From the NCBI GenBank assembly GCA_013398955.1, contig VWPU01011481.1, positions 1-64,000 on the forward strand: DNA of 64,000 nt. The letters run 5' to 3'. The notes under the pieces were generated by a model, which searched no databases, was not told the origin of the DNA, and saw only the letters and a list, made by a program, of their open reading frames with translations. Position 1 is the stretch's first letter. Each line of letters begins with the position of its first letter. Below, one piece after another: positions 1 to 11,800 of this stretch. The position numbers were made by a program, and so were the translations under genes. Source of the stretch: Callaeas wilsoni (Eukaryota > Chordata > Aves > Passeriformes > Callaeidae).

Positions 1-660
1 CGGAGTCGGGGCGCGTGCGCAGCGGTGGGGCCGCGCATGCGGACGTGGGAGCGCCGAGAGCCGTACCGGAGGCAGAGCGGGCAGCAGGTAGCGCTGGGGC
101 CGGGGCCGTAGCAGGGGCCAGGGCCGGGGCCGTAGCCGCGCCGCGTTCGGGCCGGGCCAGGCCAGGCTGGTCCCGCCCCGCCCCGCCCCACGGCGCTGTC
201 CGGCCGGAGCCCGGTAGTGTCCTCTGGGCCTCAGCGAGGCCGAGGCGGGCGTCCCCCCGAGTCACCTTGCCGCGGCCGGGATGGGCCAGAGGCTCGAGGG
301 GGCGCCGGCCCTCGCTCCGGCGGCAGTTCCTCGTTCTCAGGCCCACAGGCTGCCGAAAGGGTAGCTCCGGGACGCGGGCCGGCTCTGTCTCTGAGACCGG
401 GCGGCCAGGGGTCTTGCCAGCCGCTTCGGTTTCTCGGCCAGGAGGGATGAACTTGTGGGGTGGCTGCGACCGAGTGTTACCACCGCGCCGGCATTTCGCC
501 AGGGAGAGTAGGAGGCGCCGGAGAGCGCCCGCTCCGTTACCCGTTACGTAACGCGGGCAGTGCCGGGGCGGGGGCGGCGTTCGCGCTCCCGGGGCCGCGC
601 AGCCAACGCCCCTCCGGCTGCGCCGCCGGAGGTGCCTGACGGTGGTCCTGGGCAACGCCC
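1..660 (+). promoter_or_regulatory. VDAC3: CpG-island promoter and first (non-coding) exon of VDAC3
   Basis: The stretch is very GC- and CpG-rich, in contrast to the AT-rich sequence after about 670. A good donor (GCAG/GTAGCG) follows position 87, so 1-87 is read as the 3' part of the untranslated first exon. The transcription start is probably just left of the window. The next exon starts at 2866, five bases before the start codon. The island continues into intron 1 and holds a perfect 12-base palindrome at 542-553. No TATA box is visible, as expected for a housekeeping CpG promoter. Confidence 0.7.
542..553. promoter_or_regulatory. Perfect 12-bp palindrome containing TTACGTAA (PAR-bZIP/NFIL3-type D-box)
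   Basis: Positions 544-551 read TTACGTAA inside the palindrome CGTTACGTAACG. This is the textbook site for PAR-bZIP factors (DBP, TEF, HLF) and for the repressor NFIL3. It lies in the VDAC3 CpG island, about 460 bp into intron 1. Function is inferred from the motif only. Confidence 0.35.
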
Positions 661-1633
661 CGCCGCATCCGTCAGGAAACATGAAACCAGTCTCACGGTT
701 ATTGTTATTTCTTGTGCAAAGTTTCTTTGGGGAGCTTGTGTAGGGGGTTTTTTGGTCTGTTTTTTGTTTGTTTTTGGTTTTTTACACTTATTCCACGGAC
801 CGATGTGTGTATTCTTGTGTTTCTTTTCCCCCGTCACACTGTTTTGTCGGCTTTAATTGCATTGGTTGCATCTGGTTGATTCAAATTTAATGTTAAGAGT
901 TGTGAAACTGAGCTCGGTTCCTCCGGACAAGTCTGTTGTGCAAGTAGAGCTGCTTGTTGTTAGCAAAGAATTTATGTGGTTCACTATGGGCTAACCTCGA
1001 GGATCTCTTCTTTTTAATACTGTTTAAATGTTTGCATAAAATTTAATATACACATTTGAACACAGAAAATATAGCTACATAGTGTAAAGAGAGTGAACAG
1101 GCTCACAATTTTCAAGATGTCTCAATAGCCTTATTAAAATGAGGTGTAAACACAACAGAGTGTCACCCAAAAAGGTGAGATTTAGGTTGAGAAGGTGCTG
1201 AACAGGATGGTAAGGTCCTCCTTTAGTTCAGGTGTTTTCAGTCAAGCTGCTGTGGATAACCCCAAGACTACTCAGCACTGTTGTTGTTTGTCTCTCCAAA
1301 GCCCATACTCATCTGTGCAGGGAGGCAGACTTGAGAGACAGCTGGTAATGCATGGACGAGGTAGAGGAGTGGCATGTTTTCAGAAACTGGAGTGAGAGAT
1401 TATTTAAGCTCTTGCTTGATGTAAAAGTCTCAATGTAATTTGAAAGTTAGAATAGACTGATTTCTTTCAAACTCTGAATCAGTCAGTCCCAACTCCCAAA
1501 GTGTGTTGTGGCTTACCCCCAACCATTATGAAGCTTTCAGGTTATGTGGTTTAGAGGCCAGCTACAAATCCATGATCATGGAGTGTTCTATAATGTTTCC
1601 ATGGGCTCCGGATCCTCTAAACCCACAGGTATA

Positions 1634-1700
1634 TATAGAACCATAGAATATCCTGTATTGGAAGGAACCCACAAGGACCACTGAGCCTGTGTACTGATAG
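1634..1700 (-). repeat. CR1 LINE 3'-end fragment, minus orientation
   Basis: The sequence resembles the reverse complement of the avian CR1 3' terminus: a degenerate ATAGAAYCATAGAATA start followed by a GGAAGGAACCCACAAGGACCA-like stretch. It is diverged and short, so the subfamily cannot be named. It sits in VDAC3 intron 1. Confidence 0.7.
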
Positions 1701-2870
1701 CTATATAGTGCAGGTTAGTTATTAAGTCACTGAACAAAGAGTGTTTGTATACCGTGCTATGTAAATTGCCCAAGTGCTTCATTTTAGGAAGGACTAGCTG
1801 TCTGAAAGCAGGACAGTAATGTTGCATTTGGGACAGGGAAACTGAGTACACCAGTAAGCGACTAAAATGGTGGAAGATAAGTGATAACTTTAGTGCTTCC
1901 ACATGTTTTGCTCACATCATTACTTCTTAGATTAGTCTTTCAGTCTGATATAAACAAATGGGGGATCAGGGATTTCTGGCTTTGGGTGTTGCAGAGAAGA
2001 ATATGAACAAATGCTTTACCAGTAGGAATGGCAAAGAATTGCCCTTAAAACCAAATGAAAGGAGCATATTTGATAGCTTTTCTCTTCTGGAGCAGGTGTT
2101 CCTTTACATTTTTGCAAACCTGCTTTAGAAGAGGAAGACTGGTTTTCCAATGGGGAAGAGTTTTCTTACTTCTTGACTGTGGACTTTCTGATGCAAAATC
2201 CCTAAATTGTGGTAACTAACAAAATGTATCATCTAAGCTGTAATATTACATGCCCGTCCTTTTGAGCTTTGTCCTCCAATGTAGTTGTAACAGTATTAGG
2301 AAGTGTACCTGTATCAGCAAATTTAGTTTTTGCTGCTCTGTGTGCACAGTGCAGAAATACTCACTGGACAGTATACAGAGATCTCTTTTATATTTTTTGC
2401 ATCTCTGAAAAAGCTTTCTAGGAAGTCACAAGTGCAGATGGAAGTGAGACCTGTTTTCCTTTGGGATTGTTAAATGCTGAGGTTGTTTGCCACTTGGGGT
2501 CCCTTTCAGAATGGATCTTGTCACAAAAGCAATGTTTCCTCATTATCAAAACAGCAATAAGGCTCCCATGAGTTCTTTTTGCAGTGTAAGACTATGAGGC
2601 CAGCGTACATAGTTGAATGGAATACCTGGGGTTCGGTGATTCTAAATAATGGATTGGCTTTCATAACTTCTTCGAATTGAAGCTTGTTTTTGACAAAGCA
2701 ACAATGATGCAAGGATGACAGATGAACATTCTTCAAAGATCTGACAGTTCTGTATTGGTGGTGTACTCAGAGACTACTAATCATAGACATTTATAAATGC
2801 TTTAGATAGAGTTTAGATTTTATGCTATTAGAGCTAAGATTCTTACAGCTTCCCGTATGTTTCAGATCCA

Positions 2871-5800
2871 ATGGCTGTCCCACCATCGTACAGTGACTTG
2901 GGAAAGTCTGCCAGGGATGTATTCAACAAGGGATATGGTAAGTAAGATGATGATGGTTTGATCACCTTTCATGTTTTTTCCTCAGGCATTTTGAAAATGC
3001 CAGTAAGAACATGAGCACCTCAGAGATTCCCTAATACCTTATGGCAGAAAATCAGCAGAGGCCTGGAGCATCTAGCCCCTTCTGATTCTGAAGTTTGGAC
3101 ATGTGTTATGAAAGTAGTGCAGTGACAAAGAGTTTGAGGAGAAGATGACTCTTAATATGCACTCCAGAACAGTCTCTGAAAAATGCTGCGGCCTTTTTCT
3201 ACCTTCTGTTTTTTCTATTTAGAGTCATTAAATCAGATTGCCGTAGGAGACCATATGTGGCAATAAACAGGTTCCTGAGGCAGAGTGATCTTTATGTTAA
3301 TCAAAATAACCTATTGTTAAAGCTGGAGTGCAAATATTTTCACAGTATTTGGATTTGTCCCTTTTCTGGAAACAGTACTAGAAAGTGTTGATTTTTTAAA
3401 ATCTGATTTTGTGCATAATAAAGATTTCATTTGAATCCCAAATCCATATGCTACATAAAACTAAAATGCACTGTGGTCTGGTCTCTCCCACTCTGGAGTT
3501 CAGGCTTTGCTAAAATCAACTCAAGTTCCCTCCTTTAGTGTCAGTTACTTCAAGCTTTTCTACTTTGTGCAAGGGCCCTAGATTCAGAGCAGACAGAAAA
3601 GGAAGAAAGCAGTAGTACTTCTGTACATGGCACTGACTGAAGTAAGTAGAATCATACGTTTTTTGGAGTAGAGGAAAAGAAAAATTTCCTGCCCTGCAAT
3701 CAGAAATACAAATGGAAACGAAGTAAATCAGAAGAGATCGTTAACTGTATTATTGATGGGTCCCAGACTGCAGATAGCTACAGAAGGTGGAGATACCTGA
3801 TGACTGGTGTCTGTTATGACTATAAATTATGAGGCCACTTTGAGTTGTCAAAATTCCTTCAGTCATTCTTCTCATAATCCTTGTACTCTTCAGTAGGATT
3901 GACAGCTCTTTAAACATGAAAATAGGCTGTTTCAGATCAGTGTACCCTACCTGGCATACTTTGGGTAGGTTGGAAATAAAGCCTTGTTTGTATCTTGCAG
4001 TGAAACAGATGCCGTGTGCTATTTTATTTTCAGGATTTGGAATGGTCAAGTTAGAGTTGAAGACCAAGTCTTCCAGTGGGGTGGTAAGTGTTGGGGGCTT
4101 TCAGCATCACCAGCATGGCAATGGAAGGACAAATTCCTGAATTGGTAACAAGTATTAACTTGCTAGCAGGTGTTGCTTCTCTCTTTCATTTCTTATTTTA
4201 AAACTCATAGCTGACTGAGATATTTCTACAATAGTAACGTAGCTGATGTAGCAGTACTTCTTTTCCTGTGGCGTGCAAGAATTTTCACACATCTTGTTCA
4301 CTGAGACATCCCAAACATGAGTTTCTTCACCTTACACAGCTCTCATTTCCACTTACGAATGCGATTGAATTTCCCTGCTGTTACTGGTTTTCATAGGATT
4401 TTTAGTCCAGAGGGACATTTATCCGAAAGGTCAAGGGGCAAATAAGCACCAGAGTTTAACTTAGCTGCGTTTTCACTCATTTCCACTGTGCTTAAAATTC
4501 AGAACTTAATTAAAACTGAAAACAGTCCTTCTGCAGTACCCTATATATAGAATTTGAGAGCTTAAGTAAGCTTTAGCATTCCAAGTAGCGAGAATATTCT
4601 GTGATCCCCATTTTAATGATGGAGAGGTGGAGCTTCCTCGCAATTTCACAGGAGGCTGGCAAAACCAGGAACGGGTGTCATAATTTTGATCCTTAACCAC
4701 AGGCATATATTGTTTACTAGATAATATTTTTCTTATGCTGACTCTGAGTTCTGCATGTCTTAGCACTCAGTGCTGTTCCGATTGGTAAGATGAACTGCTT
4801 TTCAGCCTACTTTGTAACCATATTTGCCTTAGCTCCTTCCCTTTCTCGCATTTTTATTATGCAAATGGTGTAAGTCCTTAGTGTTGTATTAGCGTATTCT
4901 GTCTCAGTTGAGCTTTTGATGATTACTTGCACTGTGCACCAGGAATGTGTGAGCACGAGGAACTATGTGGTCTCCATACTACGGCTGCCTCCGCTTACTG
5001 ACATCTCTTGATAGGCAGCTTTTGTCCTGGAAACTTCCCTGGCTGGAAGTTTTGATTCTCAGATAATATGGTAATAGCTAATTATGCTGTCTTCTGATTG
5101 TGATGGAACATGAAAAGCTGTATTACGTTCTAACATGGGCTTTTTCTTTTCCATGCAATTTTCATTGATGTTTATCCAGTTGGTAAGAATAGTGACTGTT
5201 TTGACATGTTGGCTCTTTATTGCTTTGTCTGACAAGGCTTTCTGTGCTGCATACTGTCATTTGTTAACTGCTGAATTGTTTTTAGTCGTGTTATTATTCA
5301 CGTTGTGCAGTTTGACTGTGTCCATAGCTCTAAATCTGCTGTATGATTCATGTATGTAAAGCCATTTGCAATCTTTGTGTAACAGTCCACAATAAGAAAA
5401 TTGTGAAAACAGCAAGAGGGAAAACAAGATAGATAAGGTATTGGTAGTTGTCTGTTGCTTCAGGTTTTGAGCTTGTTAGTGTTTCTGATGAGGATTCTGA
5501 TGCAACAAGATAGAGTTTTGGGGATGGAGGTGAAGTTAGGGACAAAGCGTGAGGTCTAATTCATACATGGATGATAATAGTACCTCTGATTGTTACGACA
5601 CAAATGTTTGGGTGTTTCTCCTGTTGACTTAGAAAACAACAGTGATACCTGTAGACTTAGAAAACTACAATGATAGTGTCTATTGATTATAATTGTTTCA
5701 TAGATTGCAAGTGGTTTTGCCTACTAAGTGCATGGCATTCCTGTAAATGCCGGGCACCATAAACTAGAAGGAGAATGAGAAGCTACGCTTAACTGCTGAT

Positions 5801-8800
5801 GGAGACTGGCATGTGACATGAAGCCAGAATGAGTTTGATTTTTCAGCTACAAAAAATTCAAGAAATGATGGTTTGGTGAGATGTTCTGGTTTACACAGAT
5901 AAAGACTGATGGCAGTCGACTTCTGTCTGTGGCTTGTGCTTCCAGAAGCAGATCGAGTTCTTGACGCCTGACAGAATGCTTTGGCTTTTGATCATAGGAC
6001 AATGCAGGGTTTTTTATTTCCTTTGGCTTTGAGACAAGTGTTTACAATCTGTCCTTTGCTTGATCTGAGAAAGAAACCAAGCTTTTTTAATCAGTTGCCT
6101 GCTCTAAGATTAGAAGAAACTTGCTTCTGAATTCTGATGCAACTTTGAGATGTCTTTACACTGAATTTTTGGAAGTGACATTAGAACACTGTATAGCAAT
6201 TATGTCTTAAAGGGTAGTCTTAACACATCCTGACTTCTGTCACATGTTTTTGTTAGCTGGCTAGATGTATTAAAATAACTGCTGTGCTGTTGCAGTAGTG
6301 CATTAGCTTAAGTAAGTGGCCCCCCCCCCGCCCCAGCAGCGTCCCTCACCACCCCAGACTGTGTGTAAGGAATGTGACCTGGCTCCCTAGCACTTCGCAG
6401 CCATTTAAAGACAGTCTTTGTATCCTTGTATGCTCTGCAAAGTCCAGAACTGTGAAAATAATGTACACAGCATCCAGGAATACAATCCTGGACTGAGAAG
6501 GCTCTGGAAAGTCAGGGTTCCAAAGCTTGGATATGTTCGCAATGGATGCTGCCATCTCTTAAGCACTGTATCTTTCAATATTTAAACTTCAAGAGAGACA
6601 CAACTTGTAAAAGTAGTGACAGATTACTTATCTTTCTTCAAGGGAAGATTTGAGAGATGAGGATTACAAATGAGAGCAGTTCTCAGATGCTTCTTAAAAC
6701 CTAACTCATACACCTTGAGCTTACTACTGCAGCAATATGCCTATTCACTGCTTAATACTCACCTGTGCATGAAACACTGAGTAGACTACTTCTTGAGCTA
6801 TTCCAGGAGGGGTGCATATTGAGACTTCAAGTCCGTTAAATAAAGGAAGCTCTGATGTGTGCAGGACTGGCCAAATAGCATGTTACAAAATACATGTTAT
6901 ACAAAATTCAAAGTTGTCGGTTCCATTACACTACTTAGGGAATGACTAGCCTGACAGAGAGATGTCAAGGGGCTGTGGGGGTCAGGTTACTTTCTGATAC
7001 TGTAAAGGAGAAAAGGTCTACAATTTGAAGGTGCCTTATGAAGGGTGACAGCTTCTGAAGTGGAGTTACTGGCTGAGGTAATGAAAGAGAAGTTGTGGGG
7101 GAAGGTACTAAAGTCATCACCACAGTATATGAAGAGTCTAAATGACAGTAGCATAAATAGTAGGGGGAACCACAATGTTAGGGTGCAGTAGTTGGTGTGA
7201 AAAGCATCAGTTCTCCAGAAAACACTTTCAGTGCTGAAACACGGGGGAAAAAATAATCACAATGAAGAAACACACGAGATATTTGGAGAAATGTGAGAAT
7301 AAACTCTTTTTTTCTTTTTGCTATTCATCTAACAGTGTAACTTGAATGTAGGATTCCTTTTCCTAAGGGGAAGCAGATTTCCAGGACTGCAACAGGTGCT
7401 TTTTCATCCACAATTGGCACAGTACTACTAAGATGATAAAGGGAATTAGAGGAGATTGTGAAGAAAAATTCAGGAATATATACAGCTTTGTATCTCAAGC
7501 AAGTATCTTTTTATATCTGGGTATGGATTCATGTGAAGGTACAGAGCAAATTGTGGAATGTTGAAATAACTGCCACTTTGGAAAAAAAAAAAGAAGTCAG
7601 AAAAAGGATTTCTTGACAGATAAGCTTGGGAAAAAGTGCGGCGAAGTTAAGATGGGGGGAAGCAAGTAATCAAACCCCCATGACGAAAAGTAAATGAAGG
7701 TGTTAGGTCTTTGTGTAATAGGGCTTTTTCCAACCTAGGCAAGTTCCAAGGCTCTATCAGTACACCTCAATAAAAGAAATATTCAGAACAGAGATGCCAG
7801 AAGGAGTAGTATTTTGTGACACAAAAGAAATTATCTTAGGTGGGGATAGGGAAGAGGAGGACAGTGATTTTGAGGGTTCTGTCAAAAGGCCTAAGAGTGT
7901 GAGTGCTGGCACTTGAGAAGTGGAAAAACTGAATGTAATTAAATACAAAGAGTGCTGAAACTCCTGACCCTGTGATTAGCTCAGCTGATTAGAGCATGGT
8001 GCCAATAACGTCAAGGTCACGGGTTCAATCTCCGTATGGACCATTCATGTAAGAATTGGACTCGATGATCCTTCTGGGTCCCTTCCAGCTCAGACGATTT
8101 TGTGATTCTGTGATGTTGTGCTCTTGACAGGAATTCACTGCAGCTGGTTCTTCCAACACAGACACAGGCAAGGCTTCAGGCAGTCTAGAGACCAAATACA
8201 AGATCAAAGACCATGGACTTACATTCACTCAGAAGTGGAACACAGATAACACATTGGGAACAGAAGTTTCTGTGGAAGATCAGGTAAGACCAGGTAGATA
8301 CTTTGGAAATGTTTCTGCAACTGGTATGAGAAAGTATTGAGTTGAACAGAAAACATTGAAGAATGAAAATTGCACAAAAGTATCTGGAGTATTGAAAGAA
8401 GTTATATATATTTGCAGAACACACAGGCTGGGAGTGGGGGGTGCTGGCATTCTCAGAGCTGCGTGCTGCTAGGTAATGATTCGGGGATACATTACCTAGC
8501 AGTAATGTCGTGTTACAGCTGTGTGGAATTACCTAGCTGGTTGAATGAACCGAACTATGTAGAACTGTCACTGCTGGAGTCAGACAGGGAAAACCAAAGA
8601 TGGTTCTCATAATTTTAAATGCTTTAATGTATACGGACTCAAGTTTGGCTGCCTTGAGATTGAATATATTTTGTAAGGTTGAAGAGAAAGATGAGTGTTT
8701 GCAGCTTGGCACTGCTTACACAAGTGCTAGCATACAGCACTCTTAAAACACAGTTCTTTTTGACATTAATAGGTTTATGTCTTTCACTTAATGCCTCAAG

Positions 8801-11800
8801 GATAAGGTAATGATGCCAAAGATAGTAAAAATTCGGTGGTGCCGTCTGCCATGTATGGCCATTCATGTTTGTACTTTTACCTGTGCTTTAAAATGAAAAA
8901 TGCTGTCTAGCTCATAACAAAGGTGGGGAAGAATGAGATGGGTATATGCTTTGGCCTGTGAAAAAGTACTGTGTCTTAACAGAATATCTGTAGATTATGA
9001 GAGATTTTTGAGCTACTGTATGGATTGTTGGAACTATAAAGAAAAAGCAAACATGAACTGAGTAGTTTTCTTTCTGTCATTATTCTGTGAATAATTTTCT
9101 TGTTCTCAGCACTAGATGTGTCGTCTTCCTGTATGTAAAAACATACCTACAAAGTCTGTGCTGTTAAAGGGTTTAATTGTGGGAAGAAAAAGTCCTATTT
9201 TAATCCCTCATCATGCAGCATATTCAGATTTCATTGTAAATCATGAGGGAGACATTATGGCTGTATTTTGTTTTCTCTTTAGACAGGAAGTAGAGTTCTA
9301 GTAGTAACAAATTATGTTTCAACAGATTTTTGAGCAGATGTCTATTTTTCTTTGCAGTTGGCTGAAGGGTTGAAGGTGGCTCTTGACACTACATTTGTAC
9401 CAAACACAGGGTAAACATTTTCTATTACCTTTATTTAAGGAATGCTAGAATTTCCCATAACTTCTTAAAAATACTTATTCTGCTCATTGTGTAAATGCTC
9501 AGCATTTATTGGAGAAGATTCTGCAGTCACTGTAGAATTCTCTGTAGGCAGTGGATAATACTTAACTCAGAAGGATAAGGTCTCTAGAAAGCATTCTTCA
9601 GCTTTTTGGCCAGTGGCAAATTCATTGTTTTGCAGTAGGTACTAGATCTCTAACTTTCCCCTTAAACACCTAGGTCTTCATGGTGTTGACAGTCCTAATG
9701 CTGTCAACTCAGTAAACCAATTTTTTTTTTGGTGATGCTTTTGGCCAGATGTCGGTGCACAGTTGAATGAGGAGGTAGAATGGGCAGTGGAATAGCACTT
9801 AGTTGTCTTTCTTAATTCTCATGTACTTAATTTTGGTAAGTAGTAGAGCAAAGGAGGGGTGTTTATGTCTGAATAATGCACAAAGCATGAGACTGCTTTG
9901 CAAATAATGACTGGTGTTTATTTATTGTTGGAGAGAGCCTGTCAGAAGAATCTTGAGTTTGAAATACTGCTTGGATATGAGGAGTTAGAAGCTAAGTCAA
10001 ATATGAGACCCCAGGCCTAGGTGTGAGCAACAGGCAGCACAAGTGTTCTGCTGTGTCTTGAGTGGAAGAGAAAGGAGGCTGGGGAGAGAATTAAAGAGGT
10101 GGTAAAGTTTTGTCATAGTTTCGTTTGAACTGGTAGCAAAATCAACAGAGACATGCATTGGAGAAAGGAAGAAGTATCACAAGAGGGACAGAAAAAGGCT
10201 GACTAAGTGGATGATGCTTGGAGGGTGAAGAAATCTGGTTTTGGTAGAGGAGACTGGTACCCAGCAGTGAAGAAAGGAAAGCAAGCACTGCACAAGGAAG
10301 GAACAGTGGAGAGAACCAAACAGACAAAAATTCATTGAAAGACAGCTGTTGCTGCAGGTTTATGGATGCTCCAGAAAGAAACTGATGATGCCATAACGCA
10401 TTACACTTGCTTGCAGGGAAAAAAAATTGAAACCAAATGGGTTTTAAAGCATTAAGGAGAAATGATTTTGTCTTTTTTGCTTGAGAATTGTAGGGAGTTT
10501 GAGGCGGTAGGGGGAAAAGATGGCACCATGTGAATATACATAACACCATTATCCTCATCCCATGCCCTCTTCAGCAGCAGTTACGTTTTGAGTAGACATT
10601 ACAGTAGTTTCATTAACTGGCCTTAGGGGACATATGTATCGGAATAAAACTACATATATTACATACTTGTATACTACTGTGGATAAAACTGCGTGTTTGT
10701 CTCTGCAGGAAGAAAAGCGGAAAGTTGAAGACCTCCTACAAAAGAGAATATGTACATCTAGGCTGCAACATAGACATTGATCTCTCTGGACCAACCATTT
10801 ATGGCTGGGCAGTGTTGGGCTATGAAGGCTGGCTTGCTGGCTACCAGATGGCTTTTGATACAGCCAAGTATAAGCTTTCGCAAAATAATTTTGCCTTGGG
10901 ATATAAGGCAGGAGACTTTCAGCTGCACACTAATGTGTAAGTATTATCTGAGCCTAGAAAAACATTATCAGAGGAGCCAAATTACAGGAATAGTTACCAG
11001 TAATGGCCTTAGGTCAAAGGTGGGTGAAAGGAAGGGGATGCTGATTTGTTTCCAAGTAATTTATATTTGGTGTTTTCATTTTCAGTACAGCTAAAACAGG
11101 GGCAACTTCCCAACTCTTGGCTGTCTTGATACCTTGTTTCAGAGTAATTTTGGGGTTTGTATATCTAAGATGGTGATGTAAAGGCACTTTATGGTAATTT
11201 GTAATTAAAAGCTGTGAGCTTTAACTTCTGTTATGGCATGAGACAAAAGAGCCTTCAATTAAACTACTGTACCTTCTCCCCCTCTCCATGAGACAGAAAG
11301 TTTCTCCCTCAGAAATGCCCAAGGTGAAGGAGAGAGGCATTGTGTTTGTTTCCAGCTGTCATCACTGCATAGTTCTAGTCTTAGCATTCAGATGGTCTGA
11401 GATGCTTTGAAGATGGTGTGTTTAAACAACTGTAATGCAACAACACTGTTTTCAGTCTTCTCATTCCCGCAACTGAAGTCTCCTTTATGTGTTACTGCAC
11501 ACTGGCTTACTTGAGACAAGTAACCAGGTTATCTGGGTGGGTTTTTTTTGTCAGAACCTCAAACTGTAGGTCTCTGGCTGTTAGAAAGTCTTGTTCTATT
11601 CTGCAGGCAAAACATGTTTTGTGTAAAAAAGTATGAGCAGGAGTCTGCCAGCTCCAGCTAGGAAGTAGTGAGCCTGGGTTCAGGGAAGTATTGGATCTCT
11701 TGGTTCATTTTAGGAGATTAATGATCAAATGATTGTGGGGAAGGATTAATCTAAAGAGTTACTAAACAAGGCAAGGCTTGACACACTTGCATCTATTACA

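Noticed and set aside
7970..8043. Functional tRNA-Ile gene
   Set aside because: The acceptor stem no longer pairs well, there is no T-run terminator, and the CR1 tail is fused on, so it is the head of a SINE.
10142..10558. 138-codon minus-strand ORF
   Set aside because: Antisense in a VDAC3 intron; no family resemblance and no conserved motif.
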